Shown here in pieces: positions 1 to 8,388 of a stretch of DNA of 64,000 nt. A program made the position numbers and the translations under genes. Source of the stretch: Acetivibrio cellulolyticus CD2 (GTDB lineage Bacteria > Bacillota > Clostridia > Acetivibrionales > Acetivibrionaceae). The stretch covers positions 477,016-541,015 of the forward strand of contig NZ_JH556659.1 in assembly GCF_000179595.2 (NCBI RefSeq), given 5' to 3'. Each line of letters begins with the position of its first letter. The stretch's first letter is position 1. A model generated the notes under the pieces. It had not been told where the DNA came from. It worked only from the letters and a program-made list of their open reading frames with translations, and made no database searches.

Positions 1-649
1 AAGGTATAGTCCCAAGAACATTTAGTCCCAAGTATGTTTCTATATCTTCTGATGTTTTTATAGTTTCATTTATTATTTCTAATATATAGAATATGACTAG
101 AGTTATTAAAATGCTTATTAAAAAAGTTAATACTGTATAAACCAGGGGTTTTGGTTTTACAGGACTGGTTGGTATTTCAGCAGGGTCTACAATACTTACA
201 TTATAGGTTTTAGTAAGGTCTGAAGATTTTTTTATAAAAATCTCGCATATTTTGTTTGAAATTTCCATACACCTGGTTGGATATATATCTTCTACCTTTA
301 TTTCCAATACTCTGGTGTCATTTTTTGAGCTTACAGTAATTTTTCTTGATAATGCAGCAGGAGTAATATCACGTATATTTAATTCTTCTAGAACTGTTTT
401 TATAATAAGTTTGCTTTTTATAAGTTCCCTATAGTCATTAACCAATTGCTGATTTGTCAGCATTTCTTCATAAGTTACCTCGCTTCCTAAAACATTTTGA
501 TTAATAATATAGAGAGTTGAAGAAGCTATATATGAAGGTGTAATTAAAAATGCACTTGCAAAAGAGGCAATAGTTGACATGAAGATAGGAATTAAAATAA
601 TAAATATTAACTTTTTCTTTATCATTATAAAAAAATGTACGAGTTCCAT
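1..649 (-). CDS. Wzz/YveK-type polysaccharide chain-length regulator, C-terminal end outside window
   Basis: Reading leftward from an ATG at 649-647 with an AGGAG site seven bases upstream, an open frame runs off the window edge after 216 codons. It starts MELVHFFIMIKKKLIFII, has a first membrane segment at about residues 10-35, an extracytoplasmic domain, and a second membrane segment near residue 175 preceded by a proline-rich stretch (PAEIPTSPVKPKP). This two-TM layout with the Pro-rich second segment is that of Wzz/YveK chain-length determinants, which act at the membrane with the Wzy polymerase and often with a tyrosine kinase. The C-terminus lies outside the window, so a fused kinase cannot be excluded. 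It is divergent from the large polysaccharide operon. Confidence 0.85.
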   Translation of the reverse strand, partial: MELVHFFIMIKKKLIFIILIPIFMSTIASFASAFLITPSYIASSTLYIINQNVLGSEVTYEEMLTNQQLVNDYRELIKSKLIIKTVLEELNIRDITPAALSRKITVSSKNDTRVLEIKVEDIYPTRCMEISNKICEIFIKKSSDLTKTYNVSIVDPAEIPTSPVKPKPLVYTVLTFLISILITLVIFYILEIINETIKTSEDIETYLGLNVLGTIP

Positions 650-671
650 TTAAATCTCCTTTTTAAAAATC

Positions 672-1007
672 TCAAATCTCAATTCTATGGCATTTTTTGC
701 AAACAAATCTACCGATTATACCTAATATAACACCTAATATTATTGCTGCAAGAATGCTAAGAAGCCCATATAGCTTATCAAAATGTACCCAGTAAAAATG
801 CTCTGCAAGATCGTCTACAGTTTTAATGCCCTTAAAACAAAATAGACCTGTAATGTTTATTATAAAAATGAATAAATCAAATATCAGTCCCACAATTACA
901 AAACTTTTTTCTTTGCACCGGGATATTAAATAAAACAACCTTTCGGAAATAAATCCTGGAACTATGAGTAACAGGAATAAAATAATAGCACCTAACACCT
1001 TTAACAT
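672..1007 (-). CDS. Small membrane protein of unknown function
   Basis: A 111-residue protein with an ATG preceded by AGGAGAATGA. Three hydrophobic stretches (about residues 4-22, 34-56 and 80-102) predict a small integral membrane protein, ending in the basic Cys-containing tail CKKCHRIEI. The N-terminal VPGFISERLFYLI resembles the start of DUF6338-type membrane proteins, but the match is weak. It ends 22 bases upstream of the Wzz-like gene on the same strand, so the two are probably co-transcribed and it may accompany polysaccharide export. I do not assign a function. Confidence 0.7.
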   Translation of the reverse strand: MLKVLGAIILFLLLIVPGFISERLFYLISRCKEKSFVIVGLIFDLFIFIINITGLFCFKGIKTVDDLAEHFYWVHFDKLYGLLSILAAIILGVILGIIGRFVCKKCHRIEI

Positions 1008-1273
1008 ATTTCATTCTCCTTTCAATACAAATCGAAAATTATTTCATTATTATAATATTCTAGAGGGGGGGGGTGAGTTCCATGTATTTACAGAAAAATA
1101 AATATTACATTTTAAATTTTTAATTTTTAATTAACATTTATCTGGAGTATTACATAATATGAATGGTATTATGATTCAAAATATGACAAATATAACATAC
1201 ACATGTAGCGGTGTTGAGATCTGCTTTGTTTAGTGCTGTTTTGAGCAGATTTTTGAAACGGGAGGTAATTGAT
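1008..1273. promoter_or_regulatory. Divergent promoter region with a G9 tract
   Basis: This AT-rich spacer separates the leftward chain-length genes from the rightward polysaccharide operon, so it must hold divergent promoters. It contains a run of nine G at 1065-1073, striking in such AT-rich DNA, followed by GTGA and a 13-codon micro-ORF (1082-1123). No consensus sigma-A promoter stands out. The first 63 bases of a longer GTG-started frame for the next gene lie at 1211-1273 but have no ribosome site. Confidence 0.5.
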
Positions 1274-3103
1274 TTGAGAAATGCTAACAATAGGATTTTC
1301 TTAGTACTGGATTGTTTTCTTGTAAACATAGCATTATGTATTGGACTGATGATAAAATTTGATGCAAGTATTCCAGCATCGTTTTTGGGAGTACTTCCTA
1401 TTACTTTTGTTTTTACAACAATAATAAGTATTGCAGTTTATTTTTTGTTTGGCCTTTATTCGACGCTATGGACTTATGCAAGTGTAAATGAGCATATAAT
1501 GATTTTTTTTGCCACTGTAACGGCATCAATAGTGCAATGTTTTTTTGCTGCTTGCTGCGGGATGATGTTCCCGGTTATGTTGTATATTCTCAATTGGATG
1601 ATTACATTTTTTTTAGTAGAAGGTATTAGAATTATAAGCCGCGTGATAAAGAATATAAAAATAGTGAAAAAAAGAAATTCTCATAAGAAAAGAATAATGA
1701 TAGCAGGTGCGGGTGAAGCTGCTTCTATTTTAATTAAGGAAATGAAGAATAATCAACGCAGCACATTTGAACCTGTAGTTGCTGTGGATGATAATCCTGA
1801 AAAATATAAAACACAGATAAATGGGGTCCCTGTGATTGGTGGGAGAGAAAAAATTGTAAGAGCTGCAATGGAAATGGATATTGATGAAATAGTTATTGCT
1901 ATACCCTCCATTTCAAGGAAAGAAACTGTAGATATTATAAATATATGTAAAAAAACTTCATGCAAATTAAAGGTACTTCCAAGTGTATATAGTTTGGTAA
2001 ATGGAGAAGTGAGTATTAAGGAAATAAGAGATGTTACAGTTGAAGACCTTCTGCAAAGAGATGAAATTTCATTGTCAATAGAAGAGATATCCGATTATCT
2101 TAAAGGTGAAACAATTCTGGTTACTGGAGGGGGAGGGTCTATTGGTTCGGAACTATGTAGACAAATAGCATCCTATGGCCCTAAAAACCTCATCATTTTT
2201 GATATATATGAAAATAATGCCTATGATCTTCAAAATGAACTGCTTCAAAAATATAAAGACAGGTTAGATATCAAAGTAATAATTGGCTCAATAAGAGATA
2301 GAAACAGATTAGATTATGTGTTTTCAAAATATAAACCGGGAATAGTGTTTCATGCAGCTGCACATAAACACGTGCCTCTTATGGAATACAATCCTCAAGA
2401 GGCTGTTAAGAATAATATATTTGGGACACTCAATCTTGCTGAATGTGCTCATCAATACAACACGAAAAAGTTTGTATTGATATCTACTGATAAAGCGGTT
2501 AATCCAACTAGCATTATGGGAGCAACTAAAAGAGCGGCAGAATTGATAATACAGTATATGAATGCAAACAGCCAAACCCAATTTTGTGCTGTAAGGTTTG
2601 GTAATGTTCTAGGAAGTAATGGCAGTGTTATACCTCTATTCAAGAAACAGATTGAGTATGGAGGCCCCATAACAATAACTCACCCCGAGGTTACCAGGTA
2701 TTTTATGACTATACCTGAGGCTGCAAGCCTTGTTGTACAATCGGGGGCAATGATGGATGGGGGAGAAATATTTGTACTTGATATGGGTAAACCGGTTAAA
2801 ATATTAGATCTTGCAAAATCGTTAATTGCATTATCAGGACTAGAACCAGAAATTGATGTAGAGATTGAATATGTTGGCTTAAGACCTGGTGAAAAACTTT
2901 ATGAAGAACTACTTATATCTGAAGCTGGAGTAAATATAACTAAAAACGACAAGATTTATATTGAAAAAACTAAGGATATTGATTTTGACCATTATTTACA
3001 ACAAATAAAAACGTTCAATTTTGATGAAATTGATAGTAAGGAAAAAATAACTGATTTTATTAAGAGGTTAATTCCAAATTATTACAGCAATTGTAACCAA
3101 TAA
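1274..3103 (+). CDS. CapD/PglF-type nucleotide-sugar 4,6-dehydratase
   Basis: A 609-residue membrane enzyme. I choose TTG at 1274 because GGGAGG lies eight bases upstream; an in-frame GTG at 1211 has no ribosome site. Four N-terminal membrane helices (about residues 8-110) precede a CoA-binding-like Rossmann domain and a catalytic SDR domain with VTGGGGSIGSEL (NAD binding). The segment TDKAVNPTSIMGATKRAAE has Met in place of the usual SDR catalytic Tyr, a hallmark of the CapD/PglF/WbpM group. These enzymes convert UDP-GlcNAc to a UDP-4-keto-6-deoxy sugar at the cytoplasmic membrane face. It opens the operon. No PglE-like aminotransferase follows, so the keto sugar is probably reduced rather than aminated. 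Confidence 0.9.
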   Translation: MRNANNRIFLVLDCFLVNIALCIGLMIKFDASIPASFLGVLPITFVFTTIISIAVYFLFGLYSTLWTYASVNEHIMIFFATVTASIVQCFFAACCGMMFPVMLYILNWMITFFLVEGIRIISRVIKNIKIVKKRNSHKKRIMIAGAGEAASILIKEMKNNQRSTFEPVVAVDDNPEKYKTQINGVPVIGGREKIVRAAMEMDIDEIVIAIPSISRKETVDIINICKKTSCKLKVLPSVYSLVNGEVSIKEIRDVTVEDLLQRDEISLSIEEISDYLKGETILVTGGGGSIGSELCRQIASYGPKNLIIFDIYENNAYDLQNELLQKYKDRLDIKVIIGSIRDRNRLDYVFSKYKPGIVFHAAAHKHVPLMEYNPQEAVKNNIFGTLNLAECAHQYNTKKFVLISTDKAVNPTSIMGATKRAAELIIQYMNANSQTQFCAVRFGNVLGSNGSVIPLFKKQIEYGGPITITHPEVTRYFMTIPEAASLVVQSGAMMDGGEIFVLDMGKPVKILDLAKSLIALSGLEPEIDVEIEYVGLRPGEKLYEELLISEAGVNITKNDKIYIEKTKDIDFDHYLQQIKTFNFDEIDSKEKITDFIKRLIPNYYSNCNQ

Positions 3104-3258
3104 CCAAACACTTGCATATCATATTATAAAAGTAAATCAACTCACAAGATGATCTAATATTTATAAAAAGCAAAAATCTAGCAAGAAATAATCTGTATGA
3201 GAAAACAAATTTCATAAAACAGATAACCTAACCATGCGGCTAAGAGAGGAGAAATGTT
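3104..3258 (+). other. Short untranslated spacer before the 52-codon ORF
   Basis: AT-rich spacer between the dehydratase and the next small ORF. I see no clear terminator, so transcription probably continues through it. It ends with the AGGAG ribosome site of the small ORF. Confidence 0.4.
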
Positions 3259-3417
3259 ATGGAAGATTTCGACAATAGCAGATCTGATCAGAACGTTTTT
3301 ATAAATGAGGTTGCCACTGAAATTGTACCGGAGATAAATATTTCTATACCGTTAGGAGAATTAAGAAAAACTTCACATTTAGAACGACTTGGGTATTCGT
3401 TTGAGGTTGGAGTATAA
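3259..3417 (+). CDS. Hypothetical 52-residue protein
   Basis: ATG at 3259 with AGAGGAG seven bases upstream opens a 52-codon frame starting MEDFDNSRSDQNVF and ending GYSFEVGV. The product is acidic at the N-terminus, has no signal peptide or membrane segment, and matches no family I know. It lies in the same direction as the flanking polysaccharide genes, 67 bases before the sugar transferase start. It could be a genuine small protein, a regulatory leader ORF for the sugar transferase, or the remnant of a decayed gene. The good ribosome site and central operon position are the only support. Confidence 0.4.
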   Translation: MEDFDNSRSDQNVFINEVATEIVPEINISIPLGELRKTSHLERLGYSFEVGV

Positions 3418-3484
3418 GAAAAATAGCTGTTTTATTTTGCAAACACTAGAGTCGCTTAATGGTGAATGGGGGGATGTAGTTTAT

Positions 3485-4144
3485 ATGTATTTTGTTATTA
3501 AGAGAATAACGGATGTAATAATCGCATCAATAGGAATCATTGTTCTATCACCGCTTTTGTTGATTCTTGCAATCGCAATCAAGATAGATTCATCTGGACC
3601 GGTATTTTTCAAACAGAAGAGAGTTGGAATTCATAAGACTCATTTTAATATTCTAAAGTTTAGGACAATGCGAATAGATACACCTCAAGATACGCCTACG
3701 CACCTGCTTGAAAATCCGGAACAGTGGATTACAAGAGTAGGAAAATTCCTAAGAAGAACAAGTCTTGATGAGCTTCCTCAAATTTTTAATATAGTAGCTG
3801 GAACCATGGCAATCATAGGACCCCGCCCGGCTCTTTGGAATCAGTTTGATTTGGTTGCAGAACGGGATAAATATGGTGCAAATGATATAAGACCTGGATT
3901 AACCGGCTGGGCGCAGGTAAATGGTAGAGATGAGCTTCCAATTGAAGTGAAAGCAAAGTTGGATGGGGAGTATGTCAAGAAAATTGGCTTTATGATTGAT
4001 GTTCGGTGTTTTTATAGAACAATTATGGCAGTACTTAGATCTGATGGGGTAGTTGAGGGCACTGCAGGGAGTGCATCTAAGTCAACTTCAATGGCCGTAA
4101 GTGCTTCTCATACTTCAAGTATAGAGAACAAGGAGACACTATAA
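3485..4144 (+). CDS. Initiating sugar-1-phosphate transferase (PglC/WecP/WcaJ catalytic family)
   Basis: A 219-residue bacterial sugar transferase. The start at ATG 3485 (MYFVIKRITDVIIAS) follows GGGGGAT and places the single N-terminal membrane segment as in PglC-like short forms; a longer frame from 3389 has no ribosome site. Family motifs are present: KFRTM, SLDELPQIFNI, IGPRPAL and RPGLTGWAQVNGRD. These monotopic enzymes move a sugar-1-phosphate from a UDP-sugar to undecaprenyl phosphate, starting the repeat unit. The tail after residue 195 is Ser/Thr-rich and unlike the family core. It ends two bases before the next gene's start, indicating tight coupling with the SDR reductase that follows. 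Confidence 0.92.
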   Translation: MYFVIKRITDVIIASIGIIVLSPLLLILAIAIKIDSSGPVFFKQKRVGIHKTHFNILKFRTMRIDTPQDTPTHLLENPEQWITRVGKFLRRTSLDELPQIFNIVAGTMAIIGPRPALWNQFDLVAERDKYGANDIRPGLTGWAQVNGRDELPIEVKAKLDGEYVKKIGFMIDVRCFYRTIMAVLRSDGVVEGTAGSASKSTSMAVSASHTSSIENKETL

Positions 4145-4146
4145 AA

Positions 4147-5004
4147 ATGAAAAGAGTATTAATAACAGGAAAAGACAGTTACATTGGTAATTCACTTGAA
4201 AAGTGGTTAGAGAAGTATCCTGATAATTATAAAGTAGATACAGTTGATATGAAAGATGGCTCGTGGAAGAAGAAGGATTTCTCTGAGTATGATGTTGTGT
4301 TTCATGTGGCTGGTATAGCTCATGTGTCAGCGGATCCTAATCTGGAAGCTCTATATTATAGAGTGAATCGTGACCTGGCTATTGATACAGCAGAAAAGTG
4401 CAAAAAAGAAGGTGTGAAGCAGTTCATTTTTATGAGCAGCATTATTGTTTACGGTAGTAGCAGCAATGGGGGAGTAATTGATAGGAATACGATACCAACA
4501 CCGAGCAACTTTTATGGAAATAGCAAACTCCAGGCAGAGGAAGGAATAAAAGCTCTAGAGTCGGATGACTTTAAGATAGTTTTAATAAGGTCGCCTATGA
4601 TTTATGGCAAAGGTTCAAAGGGGAATTATCCTAAGCTTGCAAATATTGCAAAAAAGGTACCTGTATTTCCTAACATCGATAATAGGAGAAGTATGCTCCA
4701 TATTGATAATTTATGTCAGTTTGTAAAGGTCATGATTGATTATGAAGAGTCTGGACTGTTCTTCCCACAAAACAAGGAATATGTGAAGACAGGAGAAATG
4801 GTCAGATTGATTGCTGAAGTGCAGGGAAAAAAGATATGGATGACTAGGATTTTTAATGGTCTGATTAGAATAGTTGGCTTGAAAGTTAAATTGATTAATA
4901 AGGTATTTGGTAATTTAGTTTATGAGCAGTCGATGAGTAGCTATGATAAGGAGGATTACCGAGTTAGAGATCTTAGAGAGTCGATTGAGTTAACCGAGAA
5001 ATGA
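4147..5004 (+). CDS. NAD-dependent epimerase/4-reductase (WbpV/WreQ-like SDR)
   Basis: A 285-residue extended SDR. It has an altered glycine motif GKDSYIG at the N-terminus, VFHVAGIAHV, the serine region MSSIIVYG and the catalytic pair YGNSK. SDRs of this short type commonly sit next to an initiating transferase, and in the rhizobial WreV/WreQ/WreU system the homologue reduces UDP-4-keto-6-deoxy-GlcNAc to UDP-QuiNAc. Here it directly follows a PglC-like transferase and lies downstream of a 4,6-dehydratase, so the same role is plausible. The alternative is a UDP-GlcNAc or UDP-glucose 4-epimerase; sequence alone does not decide. Confidence 0.8.
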   Translation: MKRVLITGKDSYIGNSLEKWLEKYPDNYKVDTVDMKDGSWKKKDFSEYDVVFHVAGIAHVSADPNLEALYYRVNRDLAIDTAEKCKKEGVKQFIFMSSIIVYGSSSNGGVIDRNTIPTPSNFYGNSKLQAEEGIKALESDDFKIVLIRSPMIYGKGSKGNYPKLANIAKKVPVFPNIDNRRSMLHIDNLCQFVKVMIDYEESGLFFPQNKEYVKTGEMVRLIAEVQGKKIWMTRIFNGLIRIVGLKVKLINKVFGNLVYEQSMSSYDKEDYRVRDLRESIELTEK

Positions 5005-5025
5005 TATAGAAGGGTGGATAATAGG

Positions 5026-6237
5026 TTGGGAAAACATATTTTGGTAATATCACAATATTTCTACCCTGAGCATTTTCGAATTAATGATATATGTACTGAG
5101 TGGGTAAAGAGAGGATATAAAGTAACTGTTATTACAGGCATTCCTAACTACCCGCAAGGTAAATATTATGATGGTTATGGACTTGTAAAGAAAAGGAAAG
5201 AAACCTTTAATGGTATTGAAATACTTAGAATCCCACTTATACCAAGAGGGGATAATGCAATTATGCTGGTACTGAATTATCTGTCATTTGTTGTAGCTGG
5301 TTTTCTATGGAAGTCTTTCACTAATATAAAAGCTGATTATGTCTTTATTTTTGAAGTTTCACCAATGACACAGGCTCTTCCTGGTGTTTGGTTTGCAAAG
5401 AGTAGAAAGGTTCCATGCTATTTATATGTGCAAGACTTATGGCCTGAAAATGTTGAAATTATTACTGGAATCAAGAACAAATATATAATTGGATCAATTG
5501 GTAAAATGGTGAACTATATATATGCAAGGTGTACTCGAATTTTTACCACATCAAATAGATTCATAAAATCAATTCATGATAGAGGTGTGCCAATTGATAA
5601 GATTGAGTATTGGCCACAATATGCAGAAGATTTTTATATACCACTCGAAAAAACAAGCATACCTGAAATACCGGATAATGCCTTTAATATAATTTTTGCT
5701 GGAAATATTGGAATAGCACAAGGCTTAGACATACTACCCAAAGCAGCGGCTCTATTAAAAGAAAAGATCTGCAAGAAGATTAGGTTCATTATTGTTGGAG
5801 ATGGGAGATACAAGAATGAATTGATAAATATAGTTGAATCAAGTGGATTAACGGAAGTGTTCAAATTTATTCCTAAACAACCAGCCGAAAAAATACCAGA
5901 GTTTATAGCGGCAAGCGATGCTGCCTTCCTTAGCTTGAGTGATAATGCGTTGTTTGCAATGACTATTCCAGCAAAACTTCAATCATATATGGCATGTGGT
6001 ATACCAACAATTGCTTCAGCAGCTGGTGAAACTGATGACATTATTAACGAGTCGAATTCTGGTGTTTGTAGTTTGCCGGGAGATGTAGAAGGGTTAGTTG
6101 AAAATATCATTAAGCTATCTAATAAGACTGAGGAAGAATTAAGGCAACTTGGAAGCAATGCTCGTAAATATTATGATGTTCATTTTAATAAAAAAATGCT
6201 CCTGGAAAATATGGATAAATATTTTAATGTTATGTGA
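5026..6237 (+). CDS. WbuB-like glycosyltransferase, family 4 (probable FucNAc transferase)
   Basis: A 403-residue GT-B glycosyltransferase. I favour TTG at 5026 because AGAAGG at 5008-5013 abuts the alternative GTG at 5014 but leaves a usable gap to 5026; the product then begins LGKHILVISQYFYPEHFRI, the usual WbuB-type start. NYPQGKYYDGY and the C-terminal IPAKLQSYMACGIPTIASAAGE are typical of this family, whose known E. coli members transfer L-FucNAc. The capE-capF-capG genes for UDP-L-FucNAc follow immediately, which supports that specificity. It acts on the cytoplasmic face on undecaprenyl-linked intermediates. Confidence 0.88.
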   Translation: MGKHILVISQYFYPEHFRINDICTEWVKRGYKVTVITGIPNYPQGKYYDGYGLVKKRKETFNGIEILRIPLIPRGDNAIMLVLNYLSFVVAGFLWKSFTNIKADYVFIFEVSPMTQALPGVWFAKSRKVPCYLYVQDLWPENVEIITGIKNKYIIGSIGKMVNYIYARCTRIFTTSNRFIKSIHDRGVPIDKIEYWPQYAEDFYIPLEKTSIPEIPDNAFNIIFAGNIGIAQGLDILPKAAALLKEKICKKIRFIIVGDGRYKNELINIVESSGLTEVFKFIPKQPAEKIPEFIAASDAAFLSLSDNALFAMTIPAKLQSYMACGIPTIASAAGETDDIINESNSGVCSLPGDVEGLVENIIKLSNKTEEELRQLGSNARKYYDVHFNKKMLLENMDKYFNVM

Positions 6238-6256
6238 GTAGTAGGAGAAAAATTAT

Positions 6257-7279
6257 ATGTTTAAAGAAAAGACTTTATTAATTACAGGTGGTACAGGATC
6301 CTTTGGGAATGCAGTAATGAAGAGATTCTTAAATACGGAAATTAAAGAAATTCGAATCTTTTCACGTGACGAAAAAAAGCAAGATGATATGAGAAGAGCT
6401 TACAAAAATGATAAACTCAAGTTTTATATAGGTGATGTTCGAGACATAGCAAGTGTTATGAACGCTATGCATGAAGTTGATTACATTTTTCATGCTGCAG
6501 CACTAAAACAGGTTCCTTCCTGCGAATTCTTTCCACTTGAGGCTGTAAAGACAAATGTACTGGGAACAGACAATGTACTGTCAAGTGCAATCGAGATGGG
6601 GGTGAAGAAAGTCATTTGCCTTTCAACGGATAAAGCTGCTTATCCCATTAATGCGATGGGAATTTCCAAAGCAATGATGGAAAAAGTGTTTATAGCAAAA
6701 GCAAAGACTGTGGATCCGTGTAAAACGCTTATCTGTGGTACCAGGTATGGTAATGTAATGGCTTCAAGAGGATCTGTTATTCCTCTATTTATTGAGCAGA
6801 TAAAGAATGGGCGGCCGTTAACTGTCACAGATCCTAATATGACAAGATTCTTGATGAATCTTGAAGAGGCTGTAGAACTTGTTTTATTTGCATTCAAAAA
6901 TGCTGAAGCAGGAGACATTATGGTTCAGAAATCACCGGCTTCAACCATAGGTGATTTGGCTCAAGCGTTGAAAGAAATGTTCAACGCTGATAATGAAATT
7001 AAAATTATTGGAACACGCCATGCAGAGAAGCTATTCGAAACACTGTTAACTAAAGAAGAGCATGCTGTTGCAGTGGATATGGGTGGATTTTATCGTGTGC
7101 CAGCTGACAAGAGAGACCTTAACTATGATAAGTATTTTGTTGAGGGTAATCAGAAGCTAGCTTTTGAAAATGAGTATAATTCTCATAACACAGGTAGGCT
7201 TAATGTTAAGGAAATTAAGGAGAATTTATTACAGCTTGATTATGTAAGAGAACAATTGGAAGGTTGGAATAATCAATGA
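6257..7279 (+). CDS. capE: UDP-GlcNAc 4,6-dehydratase/5-epimerase CapE (FnlA/WbjB)
   Basis: A 340-residue SDR with the NAD motif TGGTGSFGNAV, FHAAALKQVPSCE and the active-site run TDKAAYPINAMGISKAMME, where Met replaces the catalytic Tyr as in CapE. The family performs the first step of UDP-L-FucNAc synthesis from UDP-GlcNAc, removing water across C4-C6 and inverting C5. Length and motifs match CapE/FnlA. It overlaps the next gene, capF, by four bases, and the whole CapE-CapF-CapG set is present in biosynthetic order. The protein should be soluble and hexameric by analogy. Confidence 0.93.
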   Translation: MFKEKTLLITGGTGSFGNAVMKRFLNTEIKEIRIFSRDEKKQDDMRRAYKNDKLKFYIGDVRDIASVMNAMHEVDYIFHAAALKQVPSCEFFPLEAVKTNVLGTDNVLSSAIEMGVKKVICLSTDKAAYPINAMGISKAMMEKVFIAKAKTVDPCKTLICGTRYGNVMASRGSVIPLFIEQIKNGRPLTVTDPNMTRFLMNLEEAVELVLFAFKNAEAGDIMVQKSPASTIGDLAQALKEMFNADNEIKIIGTRHAEKLFETLLTKEEHAVAVDMGGFYRVPADKRDLNYDKYFVEGNQKLAFENEYNSHNTGRLNVKEIKENLLQLDYVREQLEGWNNQ

Positions 7280-8385
7280 AGATATTAGTTACTGGGGCAA
7301 AAGGCTTTATAGGAAAAAACTTAATAGCAGAGCTAAAGAATAGAGGATACAATTATATTTTTGAGTATGACACGGATACAAATACTGAACTCCTTAGAGA
7401 GTATTGTAAAGAAGCGGAGTTTGTATTCCATTTAGCAGGTATAAACCGTCCAAAGAGTGAGGATGAGTTTATGAAGGGTAACTTTGGCTTTACTTCTACA
7501 TTGTTGGATACACTTAAAAAAAACAAAAACACTTGCCCTGTAATGATTTCGTCTTCTATCCAAGCTATGCTTAATAATCCTTATGGTGAAAGTAAAAAAG
7601 CAGGGGAAGACCTTCTGTTTGAATACCGTAAAGAAACTGGTGCTAAAGTTCTTGTTTATAGATTCCCAAATGTATTTGGCAAGTGGTGTAATCCAAACTA
7701 TAACAGTGTAGTTGCGACTTTTTGCCACAATATAGCTCGTGATTTACCTGTTAAAGTGAACGATCCAAGTGTTGTTATGAATCTAGTATATATAGATGAT
7801 GTTGTAATTGAACTTATTAATGCTATTGAAGGAAAAGAAAATGTTGCAGGTAAATTTTGTGAAGTACCTTTAATATATACCATCACACTAGGTAAGATAG
7901 TTGATTTGATTCATTCTTTCAAAAAGAGTAGGGAAGAGAGATCAATTCCCGATTTATCTGATGCTTTTACAAAGAAGCTTTACAGTACATACCTAAGCTA
8001 TTTACCGGAAAATAAGTTTAGTTATGATCTTAAAATGAATGTCGACCAAAGGGGATCTTTTACTGAGTTTATTAAAACACCAGATAGGGGGCAGGTTTCT
8101 GTTAATATTTCTAAAACTGGAATTACAAAAGGAAACCATTGGCATAACACAAAGCACGAAAAATTTCTTGTAGTAAGTGGCAAAGGTGTTATTCGCCTTA
8201 GGAAAATAGGTTCAGACGAAGTTCTGGAGTATTTTGTAAGCGGAGACAAGATGGAAGTTGTGGACATACCAACTGGCTATACCCATAATATCGAAAATCT
8301 TGGAGATACAGATATGGTAACCATTATGTGGGTGAATGAGTTGTTTAATCCTGAAAATCCTGATACTTATTTTTTGGAGGTTTAA
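7276..8385 (+). CDS. capF: Bifunctional UDP-2-acetamido-2,6-beta-L-arabino-hexul-4-ose epimerase/reductase CapF (FnlB/WbjC)
   Basis: A 369-residue two-domain protein. The N-terminal SDR domain has VTGAKGFIGKNL, FHLAGINRP and the catalytic YGESKKAGE; the C-terminal cupin (from about residue 250) has HWHNTKHEKFLVVSG, which supplies zinc-binding His and Glu residues. In CapF the cupin epimerises C3 and the SDR domain reduces C4 with NADPH, giving UDP-L-pneumosamine-type product. It overlaps capE by four bases and ends three bases before capG. Length and domain order agree with the family. Confidence 0.93.
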   Translation: MKILVTGAKGFIGKNLIAELKNRGYNYIFEYDTDTNTELLREYCKEAEFVFHLAGINRPKSEDEFMKGNFGFTSTLLDTLKKNKNTCPVMISSSIQAMLNNPYGESKKAGEDLLFEYRKETGAKVLVYRFPNVFGKWCNPNYNSVVATFCHNIARDLPVKVNDPSVVMNLVYIDDVVIELINAIEGKENVAGKFCEVPLIYTITLGKIVDLIHSFKKSREERSIPDLSDAFTKKLYSTYLSYLPENKFSYDLKMNVDQRGSFTEFIKTPDRGQVSVNISKTGITKGNHWHNTKHEKFLVVSGKGVIRLRKIGSDEVLEYFVSGDKMEVVDIPTGYTHNIENLGDTDMVTIMWVNELFNPENPDTYFLEV

Positions 8386-8388
8386 TTA

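Noticed and set aside
1211-1273. Longer GTG-started N-terminus for the CapD/PglF-like dehydratase
   Set aside because: There is no ribosome site before the GTG, whereas GGGAGG lies at the right distance from TTG 1274.
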